From assembly GCA_963921825.1 (NCBI GenBank), contig OY997590.1, positions 53,799,012 through 53,863,011 of the forward strand: DNA of 64,000 bases, in the 5' to 3' direction. The notes beneath the pieces are model-generated. The model worked only from the letters and a program-made list of their open reading frames with translations. It was not told the DNA's origin and did no database searches. A program made the translations under genes and the position numbers. Origin of the DNA: Erodium maritimum. Its lineage: Eukaryota; Streptophyta; Magnoliopsida; Geraniales; Geraniaceae. Positions 1 through 11,667 of this stretch are shown here, piece by piece (position 1 is the stretch's first letter; every line of letters starts with the position of its first letter).

Positions 1-774
1 GTGTTTCTCGAAGATCGATCTACGATCCGGATACTACCAGTTAAGTGTTCGGGAGGAGGATGTGGCGAGTGTTACGGGACGATATCTAGGTCGATGCTGT
101 GTGTTCCGGTATGATATGTTGAGCCGTGCGGTGTGATCCGGCGTATTATCGGAGACTTACTGTGTGTGTATTTACTGATGATTTACTGTGTGGTTACTAT
201 TATTTTATTGTGCGTATTTACTTGGTGATTCTTTTGAGATAAGGTTGGGTGTGAATATTGAGCAATCGATAATTATTAAGCATGGTTGATTCCACACGTT
301 AAGTGTGGTGATTGGGTAAGTGGTGTGATCAAATGATGTTATGGTTATGATTGCGATTGTGGTTACGTGTTTTCCTGTTCGATTTCGTTAGTTGTTGTTG
401 CTTTACTAGTATGCCATATTTGGACGGGTATCCGTGGGGTGAGTGAAAATCTCATCCCCTTTACTATTTTTTCCTACTGAGCGAAACGCTCATCCCCTTC
501 GTTTCTGTTTCTATACGTTTTGATCAGGATTTGGTTTAGAGGATGTCTCAGAGCTTGGGAGCTTAGCGAGAGTCCTAGTCTTGGATTGTCTAGAGACGTA
601 TTCCCTTTTGTACCAAACTTCTTTTTATTTTGGATTTCGAGCATTTGATTTTTGTTATCGGAATTGCTGGTTTTGAACTATTTTGGAGTTTCAATTTGTT
701 TTAAAATTGCATTTATTATTATTATTTTCGTTTCACGTCTCGATTCAGGTCAAAACCGGATTTGGGGCGTGACA
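1..774 (+). mobile_element. 3' part of a Ty3/gypsy-type LTR, start outside the window
   Basis: The stretch ends with GGGGCGTGACA at 774. This is the mirror of the TGTCACG... edge of the solo LTR at 14771 and of the Tekay LTRs at 35993 and 44361. Two palindromic motifs, at 436-461 and 473-499 (core CTGAGCGAAACGCTCATCCC), also occur in those LTRs. The next five bases, ctatc (775-779), would be the target duplication, but the matching left copy is outside the window. Whether this is a solo LTR or the 3' LTR of a full element cannot be decided. Confidence 0.7.
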
Positions 775-1079
775 CTATCGTTGTGTCACTACTATCAACC
801 CTCACTTGGCATCTACATCTGCCAATCCTTTCTTCCAGCGCCCAAATTATCCACCAGCACCAACATATGGCCTTCCCAACCCTCCTCCTCCACCACCTCA
901 TCAAATTCCCTCCACCGCGACCCAATTGTATCAGCATTTCAGAACTCCGAGCATTTCCTTCCTCACATTTGATGGATCTATGATGAGCGTAAATGTGTCC
1001 TATCTAATTTGGCTAGTTTTTCCTATATTTTTATCTTGTTTGTACCTCTCTTTTTTTTAATATATTTTTAACGTTTTTA
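775..1079 (+). other. Proline-rich open frame, possible gene-start fragment
   Basis: An ATG at 806 opens an 84-codon frame. It starts MASTSANPFFQRPNYPP and has a Pro-rich run at residues 9-35. It is followed by a possible splice-donor-like GTAAAT near 989 and then an AT-rich tail with no obvious coding continuation. The Ala/Ser start and Pro-rich composition resemble first exons of several plant RNA-associated proteins, but I cannot name a family. It lies directly beside an LTR edge, so it may be the 5' remnant of a host gene broken by the insertion, or a chance frame. Confidence 0.25.
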
Positions 1080-3390
1080 AATAACTGCACAAAACCTCAT
1101 TCTTAGTCGATATTTTTCAAGTGTTCAAAATATATTCATTTTTGGTCTTGTTTTGTAGGCCGCAAAAAATAAAATTATTGGCGCAAGAACGAGGTAAATC
1201 AGACCCCAAACGGAGCGGGAATTAACGAAGAGAGCTTGAATTTAAAATTTGAGAAGCTGTTTTATCCGGCCAAATCAGGTGAAGCTGCGGTGCAGACCTT
1301 TCCTTGCACTCGCGCGTATCTGTCCGTTAAATCGGCTGACCCAGGCGTTCCCCAGATCCAACGGTCCGGACCACGTGCGTTGACTCCTATCCACAGCTGT
1401 TTGTTTTTTGACCAGCAAAATTAAGCGAATCAAAGGGATTTGAAGCCCGGTTTCACGCTGGGACTTCTGCTACTGTCCGCATGGGACCGCACACGCCAGC
1501 AGATATTTAAAAGCAACATATTACATTTTATTTTTTACTTTTTTTTACTATTCCTATCACACTATATATATGTGGCGTAAAAAAAATTCACCATATCAGA
1601 ATTTTTACAATAAAATGATCAAAAGTTCTTTATTTCGAGAGTAAGGTCATACTCAAGATAATCCAAGGAGTTCTCATGCATCAATGAGCCTTTCATCATT
1701 TTCAACTTCTCCATTTTCATGTGTTGAAGATTTGGGGAGATGGAGATGGTGGGTTTGCAAAGATAGAGGAGATTTCGATTGAATTTCTCAATTCAATCCC
1801 GGTTCTAATCTCTACCCTTCTCTAGTATCGTTGTAAAAATTGTTTTTTTATGGTATGCTTGAGTAGGATTTGAATTACATGACCTTGGATTTCAATCTTT
1901 GGTCATGAATGTTGTGTATATGTTGAGTTCCTTTAATTTAATGCATGAATTGATGGTTAATTTGAGTTTGGTGGTGTTTTTGGCATGATTTGGGGTTTTA
2001 GAGCTTAATAGCATCCACTTGCTTGTATGGGTATTTGTCTATATTTTAGCTAATCGATGTTCAATCATGATTTTCTTACTTTGTGTTCGAAACTTTCATG
2101 ATTTTAAAACCCGATTTGATGTGCTAGCTATTTCATCTCTCGGGTGTATATCAAGTTCTAGGTTAGAGTTCGTAAAAATGCGAACTTTAGCCATTTAGTA
2201 AACTTATTTAGGATTTCCGATATTTGTATGTCTTGATTTCCTATTGACGAGATATAAATATGCTAGGATGTGTTTTCTCGATTCTCTTGTGTGTTTCAAG
2301 CCGACTGAACGATCTGGGAATTTTCTCATGATTGTTGTGTGCGCTATGTAGATCGATGTTTGGAGCATCCATGATTTGAGCTAGTGTGAGATGAGATTTC
2401 ACGTTTATAGAATTTACTTACGCTTGTGTATTACTAGAACGAGGTTCTATTTAGTTCTACTCGATTAGCGAACTCATCTTGACCGGTGGTGTTTGATATT
2501 CGAGAAGTGACCTAGGCGTAGCTAAGTAGATTGTTTATTGATTTACAGTTTACTCATGCTTGTGTATTACTAGAGCTTCGAGATTCGTTGCTCTATTTAG
2601 TTCTCCTTGACGATCGATTTATTCGGTCGTCAGGTTGATTGAACTAGGAGTAGCTGAGTAGGTTCAACATTTATTTAAATTCCTTTCATGCTTGTGTAGT
2701 ACCAGAGTATCACGATTAGATACTCTATTTAGTTCTACCTGATTTCCGGTGTTCATCGCTATTGATTGTATTTGATAATTAGGAAGTGAACTAGGCGTAA
2801 CTGAGTTGAGTCGCCGAGTGGTGTAGCTATCTCTACTTGTGGTAGTTGGTAGCGAGAGTGACATGCATTTATTGTTGTTATCTCTCGTTCGATGATTGAT
2901 CGAGCTTTGCTCAAGATCATAGAACTACACCCTATTTCCATTTTTATTGCTTTCCGATGATTGGTGGTTCGCATTTCGGTCCGGGCAATGGTCTTGTGTC
3001 CTCTTCCCGTGACTAGTATGTAGTTGATTTCTTGATACCGCATACATAGGAACTTAAGTGTTCTAAGACCATAAGGAAAGCGTTATTTGATTTCACCCTC
3101 GTTAACCAAACCATGCGTTAATTGGAATTCAGCTTTACTTGTACCCGTGACCGGCTCTTTGTGTGAATCAAATTTATGTGTCTTAGGTGGTAGCGTGTAT
3201 ATGGATTTCTTTATTTTCTAAACTTAAACAAAAACATTTACCTTTCTGCTCTTATTTTCCCTTTCGGGGATGTGGAAGTGACAACCCACGTCCCAAGATT
3301 TTAGCAAAATACTAATGATACCTGAACTCCCTGTGGATCGACCGATACTTAATCGTTAAATCTATTGCTTGATGACCGTGTACTGATGCA
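1080..3390 (+). mobile_element. Degenerate LTR-type remnant
   Basis: No coding frame is supported. About 1140-1770 has a clear diverged match, inverted, at 25310-26010. Shared blocks are the 'aaacggagcgggaat' block near 1210 and the 'tctccattttcat...gatggagatggtgggtttgcaa' blocks near 1710-1760. The segment ends near 3325-3390 with 'ccctgtggatcgacc', a phrase common at the 3' ends of long plant gypsy LTRs. I infer an old long LTR, possibly Athila/Tat-like. Neither terminus nor a TSD was located. Confidence 0.45.
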
Positions 3391-3399
3391 CGTAAAATG

Positions 3400-6300
3400 A
3401 GGGTTTTGACGTATAGTCATCCCCACCCATCAACCTGAAGATCATCGTGTTCGATTGGCTTCGATTCATTTGACAAGTCCTACTGAAATCTGGTTTGCTG
3501 AGTACTCGATGTATAGGGGAGTGATTTGGTGGGAACAGTTCTGTCAGGATATAAGCTGGAAATTTGAGGCGATGGGCCATGATGATGTCCAGATTAAGTT
3601 CATAAATTTGAGACAAACAAGTACTGTTCAAGAGTTTGAGCATGCATTTGGAGAGCTGATGGTGTTGCTATTGTGCAAGAACCCCTTGTTAACTAAGGAT
3701 TACTTCATTTCAAACTTGTGGGCCTGAGGTCTAATTTGAGGTCTGGTGTCCAAATATTGAGCCCTAAAACTCTCTCCCATGCCATGTATTTGGCCAGGCA
3801 TGAAGAGCATAAAGTTCAATCTTTGCACATTCCATCTCAAGCCAGAACTGGCACATAGGTACCCAGCTCCTCCACACCTTGGGTTCCTTGCTCCTAGGCC
3901 TACTCAAGGCATGGTTGGCACTAGAGCTTTAGATGAGATGAGTAGGAAAGGTATGTGTCATACTTGTCCAGCCAAGTACACAAGGGATAATGTGGGTCCT
4001 AATAAACATAAGATCTATATTATCACCAAGGATGAGGTTGATGAGCTGTTTGGGGACACTAGTTCTGAGGCCTCTGAAGTTGCGGAAAAGGACCATGCAA
4101 AATAAGAGGAGGGGGAGGAAGAGAATTTGTGTAAACTCAGTGTTGAGACTTGTCTTTTGTCAATGGGAGACATGCCTAGCTCTTCCATCAGAGTGAGTGG
4201 CAAGTTTCAAAATGTGGATCGCTGTATTCTGGTGGACACTGGAGCCTCTAAATCATTTTTGGATGCTTTGACAACAAAGAAACTAGGGGTACAGTGCTTG
4301 AAGGTTCAGCCCCATCTTATCAAAATGGGAAATGATGAGAGATTCATTTGCTCTACTGGTTGTACTGTCTCCAAGACCATTGATGGTCACAAGTTTAGGT
4401 GGCAGTTCTTGGTAATGCCTTGGGGTCTTATGATGTGATATTAGGGGTGGATTGGCTGAAAACTGTATCTCCCATCACTTTTGACTATGATCTTAGAATT
4501 GTGACTATAAGGATCAAGGGTATTGCTCTTACTCTTGATGAATATGTGCTTGTTGTTCCTTTTGTTATGCTAACTGTTCCAGGCTTACTCAAGGAAATTA
4601 AGGCAGGACAGACCTTGTATTTAGGACAATTGGTTGCCTTGGATGCCAAGCAACCTCCTACCATCACTTTAGATGGATTGCAAGTCACTCTTAAGAAGTT
4701 TGAGGATGTTTTCTCTGTGCCTACTTCTTTACTACCTAGAAGGGAGCTAGATCATTCAATACCATTGATTGCTGGCTATACTCCACCCTCTATAAGGCCA
4801 TACAAGCATAGTTTTAAGCAAAAAATGTCGTTGAAGGCCTGATAGCTGAGATGTTGGAGTCTGGTGTGATCTAGAGAAGCCACAACCCTTATTCATTCCC
4901 TATGGAAAGATGGGTCCTGGAGGATGTGTATAGATTACAGGAAGCTCAATGACTTGGTTGTCAAGGACAAGTTCCCAATTCTCACTATAGAGGAGCTCCT
5001 AGATGAACTTCAAGGCAGTTGTTATTTCTCCAAAATAGATCTCAGGTCTGGTTACCACCAAATTAGATTGAAGGAGGGAGAGGAGTTTAAGACTGCCTTT
5101 AGGACTCATATGGGCCACTACCAATTCAGGATAATGCCCTTTGGCATCACCAACGCCCTTGCCAGTTTCCAAGCTCTTATGACTCAGGTATTGCAGGAAT
5201 TTCTCAAGAGGTTTGTCTTGGTATTTTTTGATGATATCCTGATTTACAATCATACATGGGAAGATCATCTGAAGCATGTAGAATTAGTGTTGGAAAAGAT
5301 GAGAGAGCACCAGTTATATGCTAAATTGAGCAAATATGCATTTGGTCAGCCACAAGTGGAATACTTGGGTCATATCATTTATGGCCAAGGGGTGTCTATT
5401 GACCCTGCCAAAATTGAGGCAATGTTGCAAGGGCATGTACCTAAGAACAACAAGGCTTTGAGGGTTTTCCTGGGATTGACTGGGTACTATAGGAAGTTTA
5501 TAAAGAACTATGGGTTATTTGCTAGGCCACTATCAAATTTGTTGAAGAAGGGAGCCTTTGTGTGGTTTGAGGAGGCTCAGAATAGTTTTGAGAACCTGAT
5601 ACAAGCCATGGCTTCAACTCCAGTTCTAGTATTGCCTGATTTTTCTCTTCCTTTTATCATTGAGACAGAAGCTTGTGACATGTGAATTGGAGGAGTATTG
5701 ATACAGAGAGGGCATCCTATTGCTTATAGAAGCAAGGCCTTGGGAACAAGAAGCCAGCCACTATCTACCTATGAGAAGGAGCTGTTGGCCTTGATCACTG
5801 CTATCCAGAAATGGAAGCACTACATTTCTGTCGCACCTGTTGTGATTAGGATTGACCAGCAAGCTCTCAAATTTCTCTTTGATTAGAAATTGACTACCCC
5901 CTTCCAGCACAAGTGGTTAGCTAAGTTGATGGGACTGTAATACACTATTGAATACAAGAAGGGAAGAGATAATGTAGTGGTTGATGCACTATCAAGGGTG
6001 CAACATGGAGTATTGGGTGTAATCTCTGCTATGGTACCTACTTGGATCACTGAGGTGATTAAGAGTTATGAGAGGGATAAGGAGATGGAGGGGCTGCTAA
6101 GACAACTTTCTTTGGGACCTTCTGATCTGCCTGGTTATGAATATAAACAAGGGGTAATATGGATGAATGAGAAGTTTGTGTTAGGTGAAGGTTCTGATAT
6201 TAGGACTAAGGTGATACATGCATTGCATGATTCATCCATTAGAGGGCATTCTGGGATCAATGCTACCTTGTATAGGATCAAGGCCCAATTTTTCTGGCCA

Positions 6301-7455
6301 TTAATGTCCAAGGATATTATGGAGTTTGTGAAGCAATGTGATACTTTTCAAAGGTGCAAATCTAAACATGTGGCATATTCTAGGTTGTTGCAACCATTGC
6401 TAGTTCCATCTCAGCCCTGGAAGATGATCTCTATGGACTTTATTAAAGGCCTGCCATTATTTGAGGGCAAAGAAAATATCTGGGTTATTGTGGACAAGTA
6501 CTCTAAATGTGCACGTTTTATTAGATTGAAGCATCCCTATACACCTACTCAGTTAGCACAGATCTTCTTTGAGGAGATATTTAAGATGGATGGCTTGCTT
6601 AAGGTCATAGTATCTGATAGGGACAATATATTTTTGGGTAAATTCTGGAGTGAGTTGTTTAAGAGGGTAGGAGTGGACCTCAATCTTTCTACTTCCTATC
6701 ATCCTCAAAGTGATAGTCAAACTGAAAGGGTTAATCAGGCTTGGAAGCTTATTTGAGGGTGATGTGGGCACTCTTGGCTCACTATGTCTCAATTTTGGTA
6801 CAATTCATGCTACCATACTTCCTTAAAGGTGTCCCCATTTGAAGCTCTATATGGTTATTCCCCCACCACTATAGCCACCACTACAGCTCCTTCCAAAGTA
6901 CAAGTAGTATAAGTATTTGTGGATTCAAGGAAGGAGCAAGCTAAGATATTGAAAAAGAATTTGCAGGCTGCAAGGAATAGAATGAAGGTGCAAGCTGATA
7001 AGCACATGACTGAGAGGTCATTTGTGGTTGGAGATTGGGTCTATCTGAGGCTTTAGCCCTACAGACGAACATTTGTGCATTTCAAGAAGAATATGAAGGT
7101 TACTGCAAGACTCTATGGGCCATTTCAGGTGATTGAAAGGAAAGGGATTGTGGCTTATAAGTTGAGGCTTCCTAAGGGTTCTCTCATACACCCTATCTGC
7201 CACGTCTCCTTGCTTAAGAAGCAATTGGGAAATAAAAATAGATTGATGCCCCAATTGCCTGACATCACTAATGAAGGCACCTTGAAGTTAGCTCCTGCAC
7301 AATTGTTGGACATGAGAATCGTGAAATGCAACAATGGAGTTGTGGCCCAATGGTTGGTGCAGTGGGAGCGATCCTTGTCAGAAGATGCCACCTGGGAGGA
7401 TGCCTCCTTTATCGAGACCAACTTCAGAAGCTGGTTTGATCTTCAGCAGGCTTGA
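3400..7455 (+). pseudogene. Decayed Ty3/gypsy chromovirus gag-pol
   Basis: A 5'-truncated retrotransposon polyprotein can be followed in order. The gag core is at 3440-3727, and its zinc knuckle near 3950-3990 has lost spacing (CHTC only). The aspartic protease motif VDTGASKSF is at about 4230. Reverse transcriptase is at 4924-5685 with FFDDILIY. RNase H is at about 5650-5990, with the first catalytic Asp apparently Glu (ETEACD). An integrase zinc finger and core are at 6200-6780, and a C-terminal chromodomain-like end is at 7330-7455. Frameshifts lie at about 4400-4440 and 4830-4920. In-frame stops include 5683, 5884, 5938, 6754, 6909 and 7054; most sit where Gln or Trp is expected. It is a dead copy. 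The gag/chromodomain style suggests a Reina- or CRM-like chromovirus, but the clade is uncertain. Confidence 0.88.
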
Positions 7456-8090
7456 AGTCAAGCATGTCTGAAGAAGGAGCACTATCGCGATTGCGTGCGA
7501 GCCAAGTCTGGATGATTTGAATAAATGTGTGAAACTTACCGTTTAGTTAATTAGTGGTCCTTGTTGGCGTGGCAGTAACGCCACATATTCCATTCCTATT
7601 TGGACGCGTGGACAGAGGAGCCTAGTCACCTCTTCTTCTTCATGTGGTCCTGCGCATAACAGCTGGTACAGGAAAGAGCCGGCGCGAGAGTTGCGGGGTG
7701 AGGAAGACGTGAGGTGCTATAAAAGGAGCAGAGAGTGGGTAGGGTTCAGGTTATCGAATTCCAACAGTAATATTCTCTTTTCTAGCTTAAATTCTCTATG
7801 CAATTCTCATTCAATCAATAACAAACCATCAATTCCTCAATTTTCGATCGTCTATTAGATTCCATCTTGACATTTTGGGATTCCAATTTTGGGTTGATTC
7901 TAAATCGGTGAATTCGATCTAGTTTATGAATTTTGGGGATTTAATGTATTTTGGGGGTTTAGGGTTTGCAGGCTTCAATTTTCAGGTGAAAAAGGATGGA
8001 GGAATTCAAGACTTGGACTTCTCAAGCTCTACCGTTGTCATATTCATACCATCTGCAATCCTTCCAGCTCAAATATATGAAGACGAACAG
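7456..8090 (+). other. Probable 3' LTR of the decayed chromovirus
   Basis: This non-coding stretch follows the pol stop directly. It has a strong TATA box (ctataaaagg, TATAAAA at 7718-7724), then a C/T-rich leader-like stretch and a T-rich end near 8090. Position and promoter layout suit the 3' LTR of the element ending at 7455. No second copy is present in the window, because the 5' side of the element is truncated at about 3400, so the LTR limits cannot be proved. Confidence 0.4.
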
Positions 8091-8680
8091 TTTTTTTTTT
8101 GTTTTTTTAAAAATATTTTAAATAAAAAACTGATGAAAAATTGAAAAATAATTATTTTTAAAACAATTCATTTTAATCAGATATTAAAACAAATATGTGA
8201 GATTTATATTTTAAAATTAAAGAAAACCAAATTAATTTTGATCTTAGAAATAAATTCCTAAAACAAAATAATTATGATATAATAGGGTTGGAGATTTTAG
8301 AATTAAAAAATTAAACAAAAGAATTATTAAAATTAAAACAAATTTTGAAAATTTTAAAACATTAATATGAAAATTAAGAAAAAAATAGTTAAATGAATGA
8401 AGAAAATTAAAAATAATTTGAATAAGATTTTGTTTTAAAAAATATTGTAAAGGTAAGAGAGTGTAAATTTGGATAATAAATGAGGACAGTTTCGGAATTT
8501 CAAAAAAAAAATGAACGTCGAATAAATGTAAAATTGGGTGTTGTTAAAAATTGATAAATTAGGATATATTTTCGTTACGTTTTTAGGTTACATAATGCAT
8601 CCTAGAAACATGTATATGTATGTTGTTTAATATAATTTAGGGGTAACTCGATGTCATATCCCCGACCTTTCGTTTATTAC
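8091..8680. other. AT-rich non-coding stretch
   Basis: Very A/T-rich sequence with many short A and T runs and no frame longer than a few dozen codons. I see no gene, terminal repeat or RNA structure that I would defend. Confidence 0.5.
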
Positions 8681-9215
8681 CAAATCATTTTTTTTATAAA
8701 GGAAAATATATATTGATAACCCAAGTTTTTCAAAAAGAAAAACAGAGGGAAGGGATAAACGGTCAAACAACCAGAGAAGGTCAACACGGACCCCTCAAAA
8801 CTACCCAGATACAGGGCTCATAGCGAGATTTTCTAAACATGAAGAGAACCAGAGTTCAACCCAACAAGGGGGAACTTTAACAGACCTGAGCATTCCTCCA
8901 TGGAACCTCTAAACAACCAAAAAAGAAACCTAAATTATACTGGTCTAAAAACCCAAATAAACTAACGATGAAGCACAGAAGAGAACAAACAACAATACAG
9001 ACACGAGCATCCCAACACTGGAATCTCAACAAACCCCGAAGTGAACTAAACAGAACAAGAAGAAACCAGAGCATGACCTAAAAGTCAGATACAACCAAGT
9101 AAAACACTAAAAAAAAACCCTAGTCCCAACCAGAAAAGAACCCGAAAAAACCCAGCAGCAAGCCACTTTCACAACCACAAGCAATACAATAACAACAAAT
9201 GTAACTCAAGCAAAC
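8681..9215 (-). mobile_element. Possible 3' end of a LINE
   Basis: Read on the minus strand, a C/A-poor, T/G-rich stretch with hydrophobic short frames ends at an A-run (the t-run at 8686-8695 on the plus strand). This resembles the 3' ends of the LINEs at 48144 and 32317, but no reverse transcriptase or zinc-knuckle residues are visible. The assignment rests on composition and tail only. Confidence 0.28.
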
Positions 9216-9514
9216 ATTGGTTCTCATATCATAACGTTGACCGCAACGTTTGTCATTTTCTGTCCTCAAATTTAACGGTCGTTTAGTGAGTAACATAAAA
9301 AGTTGATAGGTAAGAGTTATGATTTGAAAATAAACGAAATGTCTACGTTATGACTTCAAGTTTTCTCATGCCATGTCAGGAATGTTTTAGAAGCATGTGA
9401 CAAACATGTGACTTGGTATTTCGCAGAATCAATCACACTTAACAGATTTTGATACATTTTGAGAATTATTTTGTCAAACTTATTACTATATAAAAAAGTT
9501 GATATAAGTTATAA

Positions 9515-9523
9515 TTTAAAATT
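9515..9523. repeat. Left target-site duplication of the UXS-carrying MULE
   Basis: TTTAAAATT before the element against TTTAAAATG after it (11578-11586): 8 of 9 bases match. Mutator-like elements typically make 8-10 bp duplications. Confidence 0.65.
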
Positions 9524-11577
9524 GGGTAATTTTCACCTCAAGACCCTAACTATTTTTAGTCCTAACTATCGTTTTTTTTCACCTCAAGACCGTAACTATT
9601 TTTAGTGGCACCTCAATACCTTAGAATGACATTTTCCGTCACTTTAGTACCCTCCGTCAACTTTCCATCCATTTTGGATGGAAAATGCTTGAAAAGTCCA
9701 AAATACCCCTCACTAACAGTCAGATTTTCAAAATATGCCATTGGTTTTCAAAATTTCTTTTTATTTATTTATTTATTTTATAAAAAACATTTTTTATTTT
9801 ATAAAAATTAGAATTTATTTAAAAATATTAATTTTTTATTTTATAAAATCAGTTTACATTTAAAAATATATATTTTTTATTTCAAAAAATCAAATATTAT
9901 ATATAAAAAATCATATTTTATTTTAAAAACCATATTTTATTTTATAAAACCATATTTTATATAAAAAATCATATTTTATTTATAAAAATCATATTTTAAT
10001 TTTAAAAATCTGTTTTTGTTTTCAAAAATCAGATTTTATTTTAAAAAAATCAGTTTTTAATTTAAAAAAAAATCAGAATTTACTTAAGAAAATCAGTTTT
10101 TATTTAAAAATCATATTTATTTTGTTTTTAAATCAGATTTTAATTATTACAAAATCAATTGTAATTATTAAAAATCAGTTTTAATTATTCAAAATCAGTT
10201 TTAATTTTCAGATCTTATTAAATTCGTTTTATTTATATATTTTCAATTTGCTATCCTTCTTTAACCGTAGAACACTACCTAATTTTTTTTCCAATTCACT
10301 ACCCTTCTTCAATTTACCATCTCCAATTTCCATGGCCAAATATCATCCAATACACAGTACCCAAATTCATCAAAATAATCCATTTTCAACAGCAAAAACA
10401 GAGAAATTCTTGGACAATTTCAGAAGAACAAAAATTAGGAGAACATTCAAACTTGATGAAGAACAGAAGAACATCCAAACTTGCTGAAGAACAAGAGAAT
10501 CAATTTCACCAGAACAATTTCAAATTATTTCTGAACATGCCCCAAATCAAACTTCCCCCAAACCCTAAAATGCCCCAAATCTCCCAAAACTACACCCAAA
10601 GCCAACGTGGAGCTTCAGATATGTAAAATAAAAATGAATTGTCCCGAAGTGGTGCACTAGGTGGCTCCCCACGAACCCCGCCCCTCCCGTCACCACCATC
10701 CGCCTCCCCTTCCTCTTCAGCCCCAGCGGCACCCTCCCCCCGGTGCCCACGTGCCACCGCCACTCCTGATACTCGTCATTGCTCTCGAAGATCACCTCCT
10801 ATGGCCGTGGCTGTGCCGTCGAGGGGGAGGGGAGGCTCGTGAAGAAGAGGGCGGCGATGGCCACGCCCAGGAGGAGGAACAAGGGGTGTTGCTGCCGGAG
10901 GAGGTAGCTGATGGGGTTAGAGGAGGATTTTTTCGAAGTGTGATTGGGTTGGTCGGAGGAATTGACAAAAGGGGATTGGGAGGATTGAAGCTTAGATGAG
11001 AGAAGATGAGGGTATGAAAGAGAGAGGTAGTAGAAATTAGGGTTTTAAAGTACCCAAGGGTAATTTGGTAAATAAAATTAAAATAAACTGATTTTTTAAA
11101 AATAAAAAACTGATTTTTGAAAATAAAATATGATTTTTATAAATAAAAACAGATTTTTAAAAATAAAATATGATTTTTTATAAATAAAATATGACTTTTA
11201 AAATAAAATATGATTTTTTGAAATAAAATATGTTTTTTTGAAATAAATTTTTTTTAAATATAAACTGATTTTATAAAATAAAAAATTAATATTTTTAAAG
11301 AAATTCTAATTTTTATAAAATAAAAAATGTTTTTTATAAAATAAATAAATAAATAAAAAGAAATTTTGAAAACCAATGACATATTTTGAAAAATTGACTT
11401 TTAGTGAGGGGTATTTTAGACTTTTCAAGCATTTTCCATCCAAAACAGTTTGAAAGTTGACGGCGGGTATTAAAGTGACGGAAAATGTCATTCTAAGATA
11501 TTGAGGTGCCACTAAAAATAGTTAGGGTATTGAGGTGAAAAAAAACAATAATTAGGATATTGAGGTAAAAATTACCC
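9524..11577 (-). mobile_element. Pack-MULE-like element with long inverted repeats and captured UXS fragment
   Basis: The element starts GGGTAATTTTCACCTCAA and ends with an inverted partner closing in AATTACCC. The inverted repeats match strongly over about 350 bp (9524-9880 and 11225-11577) and more weakly beyond. They contain the block with TCCATCCA...TTGGATGGA near 9660-9685 and its mirror near 11430-11455. It is flanked by a 9-bp duplication with one mismatch. There is no transposase, so it is non-autonomous. The 10.2-11.0 kb core differs from the AT-rich arms: it contains a GC-rich block that encodes part of a UDP-glucuronate decarboxylase on the minus strand. The right end lies 390 bp upstream of the IDA-like start codon. 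TIR sequence is distantly similar to the elements at 47795 and 54445. Confidence 0.85.
10636..10918 (-). pseudogene. Captured fragment of UDP-glucuronate decarboxylase (UXS)
   Basis: On the minus strand one frame reads NPISYLLRQQHPLFLLLGVA, a membrane-anchor region like that of Golgi-type UXS proteins. A short stalk follows, then a TAG stop at 10799-10801. The same frame continues to VPLGLKRKGRRMVVTGGAGF and VGSHLV. That is the UXS entry to the NAD-binding Rossmann fold (TGGAGFVGSHL). After SHLV the frame jumps to HHFGT, which in UXS lies a few dozen residues further on, so the capture has an internal deletion. UXS makes UDP-xylose from UDP-glucuronate for cell-wall polymers; this fragment lacks the catalytic half and cannot be an enzyme. 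It is GC-rich inside an AT-rich element, which fits acquisition from a host gene. Confidence 0.82.
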
Positions 11578-11586
11578 TTTAAAATG
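11578..11586. repeat. Right target-site duplication of the UXS-carrying MULE
   Basis: TTTAAAATG, pairing with 9515-9523 (8 of 9). Confidence 0.65.
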
Positions 11587-11667
11587 TAACGGAACTACAA
11601 CAAGATTGTATAAGGTTTTTCCTAAAAGTTTTCCATGATCTTATCAACACCTAAACAGCCACATGCA

